From positions 1 through 39,350 of the forward strand of contig JAAYFD010000018.1 in NCBI GenBank assembly GCA_012728415.1: a stretch of DNA of 39,350 bases, read 5' to 3'. Under the pieces are notes generated by a model. That model searched no databases. It saw only the letters and a list, made by a program, of their open reading frames with translations, and was not told the DNA's origin. Source of the DNA: Gammaproteobacteria bacterium (lineage in GTDB: Bacteria; Pseudomonadota; Gammaproteobacteria; Pseudomonadales; Pseudomonadaceae). Positions 8,465-16,813 of the stretch are shown here, piece by piece. The stretch's first letter is position 1. Each line of letters opens with the position of its first letter. Made by a program: the position numbers and the translations under genes.

Positions 8465-8600
8465 AGGAAACACTGAATAATTGATGGCGCTGTCAGGGCT
8501 GTGTTTAAGGCCGGCATTAAAATGCTCGTTTACTCTCTGCAAGCTGTGTTTCTTTACCGATATTTGCCTTGCCCTGGCGGCTTGTCAACATTGCTCAGCA
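8465..8600 (+). repeat. Dispersed intergenic repeat, copy B
   Basis: Begins AGGAAACACTGAATAATTGA and ends GTCAACATTGCTCAGCAC, so its ends are inverted relative to each other. Shared blocks with the other copies are GCTGTCAGG, AAAATGCTCGTTTACT, GCAAGCTGTGTTTC and CCTTGCCCTGGCGGC. It occupies the part of the 391-bp region 8433-8823 nearest the PP0621-like gene (33 bp from its start codon). The remainder of that region, 8601-8768, shows no gene I can support; the sigma-54 promoter of flgB follows. Confidence 0.65.
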
Positions 8601-8768
8601 CTTGCATAAGTTTACCCGTAGCGGCACGGGCGGGCAAAGAGGCATCAACATAGTGGCTGTGCCTTGCCCGAATTGTTGCCAGACGTGGAGAGTCAAAATA
8701 ATGTCTCCTTTCTTGTTTTTGTGTTCGCCTTCTTTGTAGTCTGTTGATTTTAAAGGGTTAGTCTTGCT

Positions 8769-8785
8769 TTGGCACGGACGTTGCT
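8769..8785 (+). promoter_or_regulatory. Sigma-54 promoter of flgBCDE
   Basis: TTGGCACGGACGTTGCT matches the sigma-54 consensus (TGGCACG, 4 nt, TTGC) without a mismatch at the key positions: GG at 8771-8772 and GC at 8783-8784 are exactly 10 nt apart. Transcription should start near 8796, about 28 nt before the flgB ATG. Rod/hook operons of pseudomonads are class II or III genes driven by RpoN with a FleQ/FleR- or FlrC-type activator; which activator acts here is not visible. Confidence 0.88.
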
Positions 8786-8823
8786 TTGTGTTGGGTGAGA
8801 GTAAATTCAGCAGGAGAGGCAGC

Positions 8824-9225
8824 ATGAGTATCAATTTCAGCAAAGCCCTCGGGATTCATGAGCAAGCCCTGGGCTTCCGTGCCCGGCGTGCTGAGGTGCT
8901 GGCCAATAATATTGCCAACGCAGATACGCCGCATTTCAAGGCACGCGATCTGGATTTTTCCAGTGTCCTGGCGAGTCAGGCGCAGCAGGGTGGCAGCACA
9001 TCTCTTGAGCGTACCCACCGGCAGCATTTTGATGTTGATGGTGTTGAGCTGGCTGACCCGGCGTTGCGTTTTCGCAATCCGCATCATGCGGCAATTGATC
9101 AGAACTCGGTCGACCTGCAGGTGGAGCAATCCCATTACACCGAAAATGCGGTTCAGTTTCAGGCCAGTTTTACCCTGCTCAATAACAAATTCAAGGGGCT
9201 GATGATGGCCCTGCGTGGCGAATAA
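8824..9225 (+). CDS. flgB: Flagellar basal-body rod protein FlgB
   Basis: A 133-aa proximal rod subunit, exported by the flagellar type III system. The start at MSINFSKALG is chosen because AGGAGAG precedes it with a suitable spacer; an in-frame ATG 60 nt further up lies over the sigma-54 promoter and cannot be used by that transcript. The N-terminal signature RRAEVLANNIANADTPHFKARDLDF is the flagellar rod family motif, and the C-terminal amphipathic helix ENAVQFQASFTLLNNKFKGLMMALRG is typical of FlgB. Length is normal. It is the first gene of the flgBCDE operon, 14 nt before flgC. Confidence 0.95.
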   Translation: MSINFSKALGIHEQALGFRARRAEVLANNIANADTPHFKARDLDFSSVLASQAQQGGSTSLERTHRQHFDVDGVELADPALRFRNPHHAAIDQNSVDLQVEQSHYTENAVQFQASFTLLNNKFKGLMMALRGE

Positions 9226-9239
9226 GCGAGGTATTCATC

Positions 9240-9689
9240 ATGTCCTTATCCAGTGTTTTCCATATTGCCGGCAGTGGCATGAGTGCCCAGAGCACCCGGT
9301 TGAATACCATTTCCAGCAATATTGCCAACGCCGAAACGGTTTCCTCTAGTGTGGAAGAAACCTACCGTGCGCGTCACCCGGTGTTTGCCACTGTGTTTGC
9401 CGAAAACCTTAAGCATAACGGCAGCCAGCCATCGCTGTTTGCCGAACAGGACCAGGCCGGCAAGGGCGTACAGGTACGCGGTATTGTCGAGGACCAGAGC
9501 GAGCTGCAGATGCGCTACGAGCCAGACCATCCGGCAGCCAACGAGCAGGGCTATGTATTTTACCCGAATGTCAATGTGGTCGAGGAAATGGCCGACATGA
9601 TTTCGGCCAGTCGTGCCTTTCAGACCAACGTGGAAATGATGAACACCGCCAAGCAAATGATGCAGCGAGTGCTCACTTTGGGCCAGTAA
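9240..9689 (+). CDS. flgC: Flagellar basal-body rod protein FlgC
   Basis: A 149-aa proximal rod subunit. The N-terminus has the rod motif SAQSTRLNTISSNIANAETV, followed by YRARHPVFATVF. The C-terminus reads VNVVEEMADMISASRAFQTNVEMMNTAKQMMQRVLTLGQ, which is characteristic of FlgC and forms the coiled coil that packs inside the rod. Length is that of the family. Tightly placed between flgB and flgD, with GAGG upstream of the start. Confidence 0.95.
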   Translation: MSLSSVFHIAGSGMSAQSTRLNTISSNIANAETVSSSVEETYRARHPVFATVFAENLKHNGSQPSLFAEQDQAGKGVQVRGIVEDQSELQMRYEPDHPAANEQGYVFYPNVNVVEEMADMISASRAFQTNVEMMNTAKQMMQRVLTLGQ

Positions 9690-9703
9690 TGAGGAGGTGA
9701 ACC

Positions 9704-10381
9704 ATGGCAGCTTCAGCAATAGGTGCAGCCGGCACGATACTTGATGAGTATGGCCATAAGGTTGAGCGTGAGGTTAACAAGGAGCTGGGCAAGACGGAGT
9801 TTCTCGAGCTGCTGGTGGCTCAGCTGAATAACCAGAACCCGCTGGACCCGCAAGATAATGGTGAGTTTGTTGCTCAGCTGGCGCAGTTCAGTACTTTGGA
9901 AGGTATCGAAAAGCTTAATGACAGCATGGGCAATATTCTCGATGGCGTGCATTCATCGCAGGCGCTGCAGGCGTCCAGCCTGGTCGGTCGCAAGGTGATT
10001 CTGGCTTCAGAGCAAGCCATGGTTGATACTGCGGAAACGTTCAAGGGCAGTGTGCTGGTGCCACAGAGTAGCAGTAACGTTTACGTCAGCGTGTATGACG
10101 ATGCCGGCAATGTAGTCAGCCGTATCAATATGGGAGCACAAGAAGCTGGCAACCAGAGTTTCATGTGGGATGGCAAAGACAGTGAGGGTGAGCAGTTGCC
10201 GCCGGGCAAGTACAGGTTCAAGGCGGAAGGCTCGTTCAATGGCAAGACCGAAGGGCTTTACACCATGCTGCCGGCCAACGTTGATAGCGTTACGTTAAGC
10301 CCGCAAGGGGGGGAAATGTTGCTCAACCTGGCCGGGCTGGGTCCGGTTCCGCTGTCTCAAGTACAGATTATTGGTCAATAA
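9704..10381 (+). CDS. flgD: Flagellar hook assembly protein FlgD
   Basis: A 225-aa hook cap scaffold needed for polymerisation of FlgE. The start has a strong GAGGAGGTGAACC ribosome site. The N-terminal export/cap region contains FLELLVAQLNNQNPLDPQDNGEFVAQLAQFSTLEGIEKLN, the hallmark of FlgD. The C-terminal part (residues about 100-225) contains the Ig-like FlgD domain, with YVSVYDDAGNVVSRINMGAQEAGNQSFMWDGKDSEGEQLPPGKYRF. It follows flgC by 14 nt and precedes flgE by 39 nt. Confidence 0.95.
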   Translation: MAASAIGAAGTILDEYGHKVEREVNKELGKTEFLELLVAQLNNQNPLDPQDNGEFVAQLAQFSTLEGIEKLNDSMGNILDGVHSSQALQASSLVGRKVILASEQAMVDTAETFKGSVLVPQSSSNVYVSVYDDAGNVVSRINMGAQEAGNQSFMWDGKDSEGEQLPPGKYRFKAEGSFNGKTEGLYTMLPANVDSVTLSPQGGEMLLNLAGLGPVPLSQVQIIGQ

Positions 10382-10420
10382 CAACGTTTAGCCGTCGTAT
10401 CGGCGGGCAAGGAGTCAAGC

Positions 10421-11980
10421 ATGTCTTTCAATATCGGCCTGAGCGGTTTGCGTGCCGCCACCAAAGACCTGAACGTGACAGGTAACAATATTGCCAACGC
10501 CGGCACAGTGGGCTTTAAGCAGTCCCGTGCCGAGTTTGCTGATGTTTACGCATCGGCAGTATTGGGTACCGGTAAAAATCAGCAGGGCAGTGGGGTACTG
10601 CTGGGTAATGTGTCACAGTTATTTAATCAGGGCGACATCAATTACACACAAAATCCGCTGGATCTGGCCATTAATGGTAATGGTTTTTTTCAGGTCAGCA
10701 ATAATGGAGCGCTAAGCTATACCCGTGCCGGTTTTTTTGGTACCGACAAGGATGGCTTTATCGTTGATAACTTTGGTTATAACTTGCAGGGTTATAGAGT
10801 CGACAATAATGGTAACCTGCAAACGGGTGTCATTGGCAATCTGCAAATCCAGAAAGCCAGTCAGGACCCCAAGGCGACATCCGAGATTCGTCAGTCATTG
10901 AACCTGAACTCGACCAGTAATGTGCCGCCCAATGCTCCGTTTCTGGCCTCTGATCCGGGAACGTATAACGAGTCTACTTCGACTGATATTTACGATAGCC
11001 AAGGTAATGCTCACACGTTCAGCCAGTTTTTTGTTAAAACTGGCCCGAATAACTGGACCATGAATGTGTTGATTGACGGGGCTCATCCGCACGCCGGGTT
11101 GGCTAACCTTGCGGCGAAAACGGAGATGAAACAGGCCGGCTCAACTCCAGCCAGCATTGCAGCAGCGGCTATTGGTGCACTGGATCCCACTTCGGATTTT
11201 GGTAGTCGAATGAACACCGAGTTGGACGCTTTGCAGAGTCAGACACCGCCACCGTCAGCAGAGCAGGTTATGGCGGCTGTTGCGCGTATCGGTAACAGCT
11301 CTCCGATCAGCCTGAATGTGGCATTTGACAGTGCGGGAAGAATGCTGCCGATTGACCCGGCAGCCAACCCTTCATTATTTGACCCTTCTGCCACTTCGCC
11401 AGGTACGCCGGGTGTGGATCAGTTTTGGGAGCTGAATCCGGACGGTACGGTCAGCCTGCGCCCTGGGCAGTGGACGCCAGCTACGATGAGTGAGGATAAG
11501 CCTCCGGTTGCTCTGGCAAACGGCTCTACCATGAATCCAACCGGCGTGCAGCTCGATATGCGCAATGCCAGCCAGTTTGCCAGCTCTTTTGCTGTAACTG
11601 AGGTGGCGCAGGACGGTTACACCACGGGCGAGTTATCCGGGATTGAAATTGATGACACCGGCATGATTTTTGCCCGTTATACAAACGGACAGTCCAAGGT
11701 GCAGGGGCAGGTGATTTTGGCCGACTTTGCCAACGTACAAGGCCTTACTCCGGTAGGCAAGACCCAGTGGGTGCAGTCGCTGGAGTCCGGTGAGCCGGTG
11801 CGCAACCCGGGTGGCACTGGCACTCTGGGTGCGATTCAGTCCGGTGCGCTGGAGGGTTCCAACGTTGAGCTGTCAGATCAGCTGGTGAACCTGATTGTTG
11901 CGCAGCGCAATTATCAGGCCAACGCCAAGACCATTGAAACCAACAGTGCAATTACTCAGACCATCATCAACATCCGCTGA
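10421..11980 (+). CDS. flgE: Flagellar hook protein FlgE
   Basis: A 519-aa hook subunit. The N-terminal D0 helix and rod motif are [39 protein letters not shown]. FlgE/FlgF/FlgG segments such as INGNGFFQV and [20 protein letters not shown] follow. The C-terminal D0 helix is [37 protein letters not shown]. The central part (about 190-390) is expanded compared with the roughly 400-aa enterobacterial hook protein, consistent with the extra surface domain seen in many marine and pseudomonad FlgE. AAGGAG precedes the start. It is followed by a strong terminator instead of flgF, so the operon ends here. Confidence 0.95.
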   Translation: MSFNIGLSGLRAATKDLNVTGNNIANAGTVGFKQSRAEFADVYASAVLGTGKNQQGSGVLLGNVSQLFNQGDINYTQNPLDLAINGNGFFQVSNNGALSYTRAGFFGTDKDGFIVDNFGYNLQGYRVDNNGNLQTGVIGNLQIQKASQDPKATSEIRQSLNLNSTSNVPPNAPFLASDPGTYNESTSTDIYDSQGNAHTFSQFFVKTGPNNWTMNVLIDGAHPHAGLANLAAKTEMKQAGSTPASIAAAAIGALDPTSDFGSRMNTELDALQSQTPPPSAEQVMAAVARIGNSSPISLNVAFDSAGRMLPIDPAANPSLFDPSATSPGTPGVDQFWELNPDGTVSLRPGQWTPATMSEDKPPVALANGSTMNPTGVQLDMRNASQFASSFAVTEVAQDGYTTGELSGIEIDDTGMIFARYTNGQSKVQGQVILADFANVQGLTPVGKTQWVQSLESGEPVRNPGGTGTLGAIQSGALEGSNVELSDQLVNLIVAQRNYQANAKTIETNSAITQTIINIR

Positions 11981-11993
11981 TGACTGATGCAGG

Positions 11994-12030
11994 AAAAAGC
12001 GCGCCCTACTGTACTGGGCGCGCTTTTTTT
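11994..12030 (+). terminator. Rho-independent terminator after flgE
   Basis: A 13-bp perfect stem (AAAAAGCGCGCCC / GGGCGCGCTTTTT) with a 9-nt loop and a run of seven T, starting 13 nt after the flgE stop. The A-rich 5' side would also give a U-tail on the opposite strand, so it could act in both directions. It closes the flgBCDE transcript. Confidence 0.93.
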
Positions 12031-12152
12031 GTGTCTGCTGTATTGGCCACCAAAGCGCTGAGCCCGGCCGGCCAGGGTTACTTTAGGGCGTGCTGGGTGT
12101 GCACGCGGGGCTGTCAAACCCAGGCAAAACCATTAAAAAACGTAGCCTGCGG

Positions 12153-12182
12153 GCAGTGAGCAAGCATTTTTTTGCTCACTGC
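12153..12182. repeat. 11-bp perfect inverted repeat with T-rich loop
   Basis: GCAGTGAGCAA at 12153-12163 is exactly complementary to TTGCTCACTGC at 12172-12182, around an 8-nt GCATTTTT loop. It is not followed by a T-run, so it is not a standard terminator on either strand. It lies between the flgE terminator and the 3' end of the ppiA gene; the rest of 12031-12264 contains nothing I can assign. Confidence 0.6.
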
Positions 12183-12264
12183 TATGTCGAAACAGCGTCA
12201 CCCCGGTGGGGGTGGGCCGGTTGTAGTAACAGACTGACAGCGCAGGTGATGATTCGGCGACTCC

Positions 12265-12822
12265 TCAATCGTGCACGCGTCGGGCCTTGATGATGATGAC
12301 CGGGTCTGCCGGCACGTTCTGATGCATGCCGTAGTTGCTGGTGGGTACGGCGGCAATCTTGTCGACTACGTCCATGCCGTTGACGACCTTGCCGAAAACT
12401 GCATAACCGAAGTCGCGGCTGCCATGGTTGAGAAAGTCGTTGTCTTTATGGTTGATAAACCACTGTGTGGTAGCCGAGTCGACGGCCTGGGTGCGGGCCA
12501 TGGCTATGGTGCCGCGGTCGTTGGTCAGGCCGTTGTCGGCTTCGTTTTTGATGGGCTTTTTGGTTGGGCGCTGAGACATGTACTTGTCAAAACCGCCGCC
12601 CTGGATCATGAAATCCTTAATTACGCGATGGAAAATGGTGCCATCGTAATGTTTGTCGTCCACATAACCGAGAAAGTTTTCGACGCTGATGGGGGCTTTT
12701 TCGGCATTTAGTTCCAGTTCGATATCGCCCATGCTGGTGTTGAGCAGGACGCGGGGGTTGTCGGCGGCCCATAGCGGGCTGGACAGGGCCAGGGTGCTGG
12801 CAAGCAGGATTTTTTTCAGCAT
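12265..12822 (-). CDS. ppiA: Periplasmic peptidyl-prolyl cis-trans isomerase (cyclophilin)
   Basis: A 185-aa cyclophilin-type prolyl isomerase. The start at [20 protein letters not shown] gives a clean Sec signal peptide cut after the AxA-type site, so the enzyme is periplasmic (PpiA rather than cytosolic PpiB). The catalytic domain shows [23 protein letters not shown], the [14 protein letters not shown] active-site strand with the catalytic Arg, a [17 protein letters not shown] segment and [14 protein letters not shown]. It assists folding of exported proteins. The gene is divergent from epmB across a 272-bp gap. The upstream in-frame extension (83 residues) lies in that gap and has no coding character. 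Confidence 0.93.
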   Translation of the reverse strand: MLKKILLASTLALSSPLWAADNPRVLLNTSMGDIELELNAEKAPISVENFLGYVDDKHYDGTIFHRVIKDFMIQGGGFDKYMSQRPTKKPIKNEADNGLTNDRGTIAMARTQAVDSATTQWFINHKDNDFLNHGSRDFGYAVFGKVVNGMDVVDKIAAVPTSNYGMHQNVPADPVIIIKARRVHD

Positions 12823-13094
12823 GTTCAGTTCTCTTAAGGTGCGCGTGGGCGCACAGTAGGGGTTGAAGGACAGTGAATAATTGACCAGCCTCAGGTTGGC
12901 AGGTTCCCTTGAGTGTTGTGTCAACGTGGATTTTAACCGGAAAGCGCAGTCACGTCTGCTGCTTGCAAGGACCGTTGGCTGAAGGTGGGTTGCGGGCGGG
13001 GCGTGATGTATGGTAAGCGGCCCGGGCAGTGGGCGAAGGTGGACATAAAACCAGTATAATTGCCCGCTCATTTGATAGTAGTGGCGGAGAATTC

Positions 13095-14108
13095 ATGCGG
13101 GCTGTTCCCCTGATCCAGATTGATGACAACAAAAACTGGCAAACAATACTGGCTGAAGCCGTGCGCGACGGGCATGAGCTGTTGCGATTGCTGCAGCTGG
13201 AAGGCAGCGGGCTGGCCGCTGCGCTGGGGGGAGACAAACAGTTTCCGGTACTGGTACCGCGGCCGTTTATTGCCCTGATGAACAAGGGCGATGAGCAGGA
13301 TCCGTTGTTGCGCCAGGTGCTGGGCTTGCAGGAGGAAGAACTGCAGGTGCCGGGTTATGTTACTGATCCTTTGGGTGAGTTGCCGGCCAATGTGCGCCCT
13401 GGCGTGGTGCATAAATATCATGGCCGGGTGTTGCTGATTGCGGCGGGCGGTTGTGCAGTGAACTGCCGTTATTGTTTTCGTCGCCATTTTCCCTATGCCG
13501 ACAACAGGATAGGGCGCAAACAGTGGCAGGAGGCGCTGGAGTATGTCGCCGGCAATGACAGCATAAGCGAGGTCATTCTCAGTGGTGGTGACCCCTTGTT
13601 GCTGGATGATGCGGCATTATCCGGGCTGTGCAAGCAGATTGCCGACATTGCCCATGTGCGTCGTTTGCGCATCCATAGCCGGGTGCCGGTCGTGATCCCG
13701 CAGCGCATTACCGCTGAGCTGGTCAGCATGCTGGCGCAGACGCGGCTGCAGGTGTCGCTGGTACTGCATGTCAATCATCCGGCCGAGATCAGCTCCCAGC
13801 TGGTTAGGGGGCTGGACAGCTTGCGCCGCGAGGGCATTACCCTGCTTAACCAGAGCGTTTTACTGCAGGGGGTGAATGATGATCCGCATGTGTTATGCCG
13901 CTTGAGCGAGGCGCTGTTTGCAGCCGGTGTGTTGCCGTACTACCTGCACCGGCTGGACCATGTGCAGGGTGCTCACCATTACGCTCTGGCGCATGAACGT
14001 ATAGCTGAGCTGTATCGATACATGAAAGAGCACTTGCCGGGTTATTTGTTGCCACGGTTGGTGTGCGAAGAAGCGGGCCAGCCGCACAAGACTGTGCTGA
14101 TGGTATGA
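13095..14108 (+). CDS. epmB: EF-P beta-lysylation protein EpmB (radical SAM lysine 2,3-aminomutase)
   Basis: A 337-aa radical SAM enzyme that converts (S)-alpha-lysine to (R)-beta-lysine for attachment to elongation factor P by EpmA. The Cx3Cx2C cluster-binding motif is CAVNCRYCFRRHFPY, and the GGDPLLL motif and RIHSRVPVVIPQRI segment are typical of aminomutases. The start at MRAVPLIQI has GGAG upstream and matches the family N-terminus; a longer in-frame start overlaps the promoter region. The length fits EpmB (about 340) and not the longer clostridial KamA. efp and epmA are not in the window; in many gammaproteobacteria efp is divergent from epmB, whereas here the divergent gene is ppiA. 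Confidence 0.93.
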   Translation: MRAVPLIQIDDNKNWQTILAEAVRDGHELLRLLQLEGSGLAAALGGDKQFPVLVPRPFIALMNKGDEQDPLLRQVLGLQEEELQVPGYVTDPLGELPANVRPGVVHKYHGRVLLIAAGGCAVNCRYCFRRHFPYADNRIGRKQWQEALEYVAGNDSISEVILSGGDPLLLDDAALSGLCKQIADIAHVRRLRIHSRVPVVIPQRITAELVSMLAQTRLQVSLVLHVNHPAEISSQLVRGLDSLRREGITLLNQSVLLQGVNDDPHVLCRLSEALFAAGVLPYYLHRLDHVQGAHHYALAHERIAELYRYMKEHLPGYLLPRLVCEEAGQPHKTVLMV

Positions 14109-14189
14109 CGCGAGCCGGTTTGCCTGGATGAGAGGTACGAATATGCGCGCGGTGGTGTGCAGTCTGGTAGACCGGTGACTGGAAAGCTG

Positions 14190-15116
14190 TCAGGGAATCT
14201 CTGGCAGCTGGATTTTGTCGCTGCGGGTGCAGCCGTCGGTCAGGGCGGTACAAAGTTGCAGAAACTCCTGCATGGCCCGGGTCTGGAACTTTTGTCGGTG
14301 CCAGATAAAGGAAAAGGGCCGGCCCAGCTCAAGCTCGGGCACTTCAATCGGTGCCAGACTGCCACGGCGAAAGGCATCGCGCAGTGCCAGTCGGGAAATG
14401 CAGCCGATACCCAGTCCTGATTCTACCGCCCGCTTGATTGCTTCGGTATGTTCCAGCTCCAGCAGGGGGGTCATGCTGACCCCATGGGGTTGCAGGGCGT
14501 TTTCAAAAGTGCGCCGGGTACCTGAGCCCTGTTCGCGCAGAATCCAGACCTCTTGCTGTAGCTGTTGCAGACTGGCCCGGCCCGCGTTGGCCAACGGGTG
14601 CCCGGGGGCACAGAATACCACCAGCTCGTCGTGGACCCAGGGTGTCACCTGGATATCCGGGTGTTGACAGTGGCCTTCAATTAAACCCAGATCGAGGCTG
14701 AACTCGCTGATGCGTTCGATGATGTGTTCGGTGTTGTTGACGTGCAGGCGCACTTTGCATTCAGGGTGGCGCTGCATGAAGTGCCCGAGCAGCAGTGTGG
14801 CCAGGTAGTTGCCAATGGTCAGGGTTGCACCGACATTCAGCGAGCCAAATCCCTGCTGGCCACGCAGCAAGGCATCAACTGCCTGCGCCTGTTCGAGCAG
14901 GGCGCGGGCCTGTGGCAGCAGCTCCAGGCCCAGGGCATTGATCAGCAATCGCTTGCCTGCACGGTCAAACAGCTGGCAGTTGTAGTTGCGCTCCAGCTCG
15001 GTCAAGGCGGCACTGGCGGCGGGCTGGGACATGGACAGCCGCTCGGCGGCCCGGGAGACGTTTTCCTGACGGGCGATTTCGGTGAATACCTGGAGCTGTC
15101 GCAGGGTGAGTCGCAT
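14190..15116 (-). CDS. finR: LysR-family regulator, FinR-like
   Basis: A 308-aa LysR regulator. The N-terminal winged helix-turn-helix is MRLTLRQLQVFTEIARQENVSRAAERLSMSQPAASAALTELE. The C-terminal periplasmic-binding-like effector domain includes LNVGATLTIGNYLATLLL, LDLGLIEG and LEHTEAIKRAVESGLGIGCISRLAL. It is divergent from fpr, separated by 108 bp. In pseudomonads the LysR protein FinR sits in the same place and is required for superoxide-induced fpr transcription; I infer the same role from context. AGGA lies 8 nt before the chosen ATG, which is two codons inside an alternative TTG. An AAGAT-N4-ATCTT dyad in the gap is a plausible site. Confidence 0.85.
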   Translation of the reverse strand: MRLTLRQLQVFTEIARQENVSRAAERLSMSQPAASAALTELERNYNCQLFDRAGKRLLINALGLELLPQARALLEQAQAVDALLRGQQGFGSLNVGATLTIGNYLATLLLGHFMQRHPECKVRLHVNNTEHIIERISEFSLDLGLIEGHCQHPDIQVTPWVHDELVVFCAPGHPLANAGRASLQQLQQEVWILREQGSGTRRTFENALQPHGVSMTPLLELEHTEAIKRAVESGLGIGCISRLALRDAFRRGSLAPIEVPELELGRPFSFIWHRQKFQTRAMQEFLQLCTALTDGCTRSDKIQLPEIP

Positions 15117-15130
15117 ATGCAAAATCCTGA

Positions 15131-15182
15131 TAAGATCTATATCTTTAATTCATTTATCAAATGTAGAGCCTAAGCCTATACT
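15131..15182 (+). promoter_or_regulatory. fpr promoter and LysR-type operator
   Basis: A -35 TTATCA (15154-15159) and a -10 TATACT (15177-15182) are separated by 17 nt and lie about 40 nt upstream of the fpr start. Just upstream, TAAGAT-N5-ATCTTTA (15131-15147) contains the dyad AAGAT-CTAT-ATCTT with T and A at its edges, like a LysR box with its T-N11-A core. Its position next to the -35 suits activation by the divergent LysR protein. The gap is short, so autoregulation of the regulator gene is likely too. Confidence 0.5.
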
Positions 15183-15224
15183 GCCAGGGTATGCAACTAC
15201 CCCTCATTACCAAGGAGGCCGACC

Positions 15225-16004
15225 ATGAGTAATCTCAACACCGAGCGCGTTCTTAGCGTGCATCACTGGAATGATAGCCTGTTCAGTTTCAAGACCACCC
15301 GTGATCCTGGCTTGCGTTTTGAAAATGGTCAGTTTGTCATGATTGGCCTTGAGGTTGAGGGGCGACCCCTGATGCGTGCGTACTCCATTGCCAGTCCCAA
15401 TTATGAGGACCACCTGGAATTCTACTCGATCAAGGTACCTAACGGGCCGCTGACTTCGCGTCTGCAGCATTTACAGGTGGGCGACAGTATTCGTGTCAGC
15501 AAAAAACCTACCGGTACGCTGCTGCTGGATGATTTGCGTCCGGGCAAGAACCTGTATCTGTTGGCAACAGGTACCGGGCTGGCGCCATTTCTGAGCCTGA
15601 TTCAGGAGCCGGAAGCTTACGAGCGCTATGAGAAAATCGTTCTGGTGCATGGGGTGCGCTTTGTCAGCGAACTGGCTTACGCAGAGTTTATTACACAGCA
15701 GCTGCCAGAAAACGAGTTTTTTGGTGAACTGGTGCGTGACAAGCTGATTTACTACCCGACAGTAACCCGTGAGCCGTTCCGCAACCAGGGGCGTATTACC
15801 GAGCTGATGCGCAGTGGCAAGCTGTTTGAAGATATCGGCTTGCCGCCGATCAATCCGCAGGATGACCGTGCGATGCTTTGCGGCAGTCCGGCGATGCTGG
15901 ATGACCTGGAGCAAATGCTCAGCAACGAGTTCAAGCTGGAGATTTCGCCGCGTCTGGGTGATCCGGGAGACTTTGTCATCGAGCGGGCGTTTGTAGAGAA
16001 ATAG
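15225..16004 (+). CDS. fpr: Ferredoxin/flavodoxin--NADP+ reductase
   Basis: A 259-aa FAD enzyme moving electrons between NADPH and ferredoxin or flavodoxin. The FAD motif is RPLMRAYSIASP (RxYS), followed by YSIKVPNGPLTSRLQHL. The NADP-binding part contains LLATGTGLAPFLSLI and LVHGVRFVSELAY, then AMLCGSPAMLDDLEQML. The C-terminus ends GDFVIERAFVEK, the length and tail of the bacterial subclass I enzymes. AAGGAGG precedes the start. It lies divergent to a FinR-like LysR gene, pointing to induction by oxidative stress and a role in Fe-S repair and NADPH balance. Confidence 0.95.
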   Translation: MSNLNTERVLSVHHWNDSLFSFKTTRDPGLRFENGQFVMIGLEVEGRPLMRAYSIASPNYEDHLEFYSIKVPNGPLTSRLQHLQVGDSIRVSKKPTGTLLLDDLRPGKNLYLLATGTGLAPFLSLIQEPEAYERYEKIVLVHGVRFVSELAYAEFITQQLPENEFFGELVRDKLIYYPTVTREPFRNQGRITELMRSGKLFEDIGLPPINPQDDRAMLCGSPAMLDDLEQMLSNEFKLEISPRLGDPGDFVIERAFVEK

Positions 16005-16076
16005 CCTGCCAGCAAAGCTGTGTGCCAAAAAGCGGGCACGTAGCAGGCCCGGTTTCCATAGTTCCCGGGCCTGAGC

Positions 16077-16109
16077 AAAAACGCCGTGCAACTGGGCACG
16101 GCGTTTTTC
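16077..16109. terminator. Bidirectional terminator between fpr and DUF4197 gene
   Basis: Stem ACGCCGTGC (16081-16089) / GCACGGCGT (16096-16104), flanked by A on the left and T on the right, so U-runs form on both strands. It serves the convergent fpr (plus) and DUF4197 (minus) transcripts. Confidence 0.88.
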
Positions 16110-16126
16110 TTTCTGCATGGGGACAG

Positions 16127-16813
16127 CTATTTCTTGAAAGACTCCAGTACGCCCTTGAGCATGCTGCCGGTAGCCTTGGCGGGATTGGCCCTCAGACTGG
16201 CTTCCTGCTCGCCGATAACGCCAAACAGGGCGTCCAGCGCCTGATCGGTTACATAGTCCTCGGCCGACAGGGTTTTTTTGCCCAGCCCAAGGCCGCCTGC
16301 CTGGCTGGCCAGCTGATTGTACTGGCTGATCAGCGGGGAGCCGGCGGTGGTCTGCTGTACAATCGGCAGGAAGCGTTCACGCAGCTGGTCACGGCTGGTA
16401 CGGTTCAGGTATTCGGTGGCAGCCGTCGGGTGGCTGGACAGAATTTGCCGGGCATCTTGCAGAGACATCTGGCGGATGCTGCTGACCAGCAGGTCGCGGG
16501 CATGGGGAATGGCCTGCTCGGCTGCGCTGTTCAGGTTGTTTTCCAGCTCGTCCACCATGGCGTCCTGGCCCAGCTTGCGCATCAGTTTGGCCGGTTTTTG
16601 CAGGGTTTTTGGCAGGGGAATGCGCCACTTGGGGTTCTGGCTGAAACCGCCATTTTGACCCAGCTGGTTAATGGCCAGCTCGCTGCCCTGTTCCAGCAGG
16701 GCCTTGAGACCCTCGGCGGCCTGGTTGCTGCCCAGGGCGGGGGCTGCTGCTGCCTGGCCGCATAACAGGGCCAGCACCAGAAAAAAAGCTGGCATGGGTA
16801 GTTTATTCAACAT
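16127..16813 (-). CDS. DUF4197 family exported protein
   Basis: A 228-aa protein with a Sec-type signal (LPMPAFFLVLALLCGQAAAAP). The body matches DUF4197 as I know it: an all-helical exported protein with GLKALLEQGSELAINQLGQNGGFSQNPKWRIPLPKTLQKPAKLMRKLG, HARDLLVSSIRQMSLQDARQILS and a C-terminal DYVTDQALDALFGVIGEQEASLRANPA. No enzymatic motif is visible and the function is unknown. Its start overlaps the nagB stop by 11 nt, so the two are translated from one transcript that ends at the shared terminator downstream. Confidence 0.85.
   Translation of the reverse strand: MLNKLPMPAFFLVLALLCGQAAAAPALGSNQAAEGLKALLEQGSELAINQLGQNGGFSQNPKWRIPLPKTLQKPAKLMRKLGQDAMVDELENNLNSAAEQAIPHARDLLVSSIRQMSLQDARQILSSHPTAATEYLNRTSRDQLRERFLPIVQQTTAGSPLISQYNQLASQAGGLGLGKKTLSAEDYVTDQALDALFGVIGEQEASLRANPAKATGSMLKGVLESFKK

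Noticed and set aside
8595..8843. 82-aa ORF on the minus strand ahead of flgB
   Set aside because: It crosses the sigma-54 promoter and flgB ribosome site, has a low-complexity Leu start and Lys-rich content unlike neighbours, and no ribosome site.
12090..12290. 66-aa plus-strand ORF after flgE
   Set aside because: It contains the 11-bp palindrome, overlaps the ppiA 3' end and has no coding character or ribosome site.
12866..12895. Possible fifth copy of the dispersed repeat upstream of ppiA (AAGGACAGTGAATAATTGA)
   Set aside because: Only one end of about 20-30 bp matches; the inner blocks and opposite end are absent, so chance or an old relic cannot be separated.
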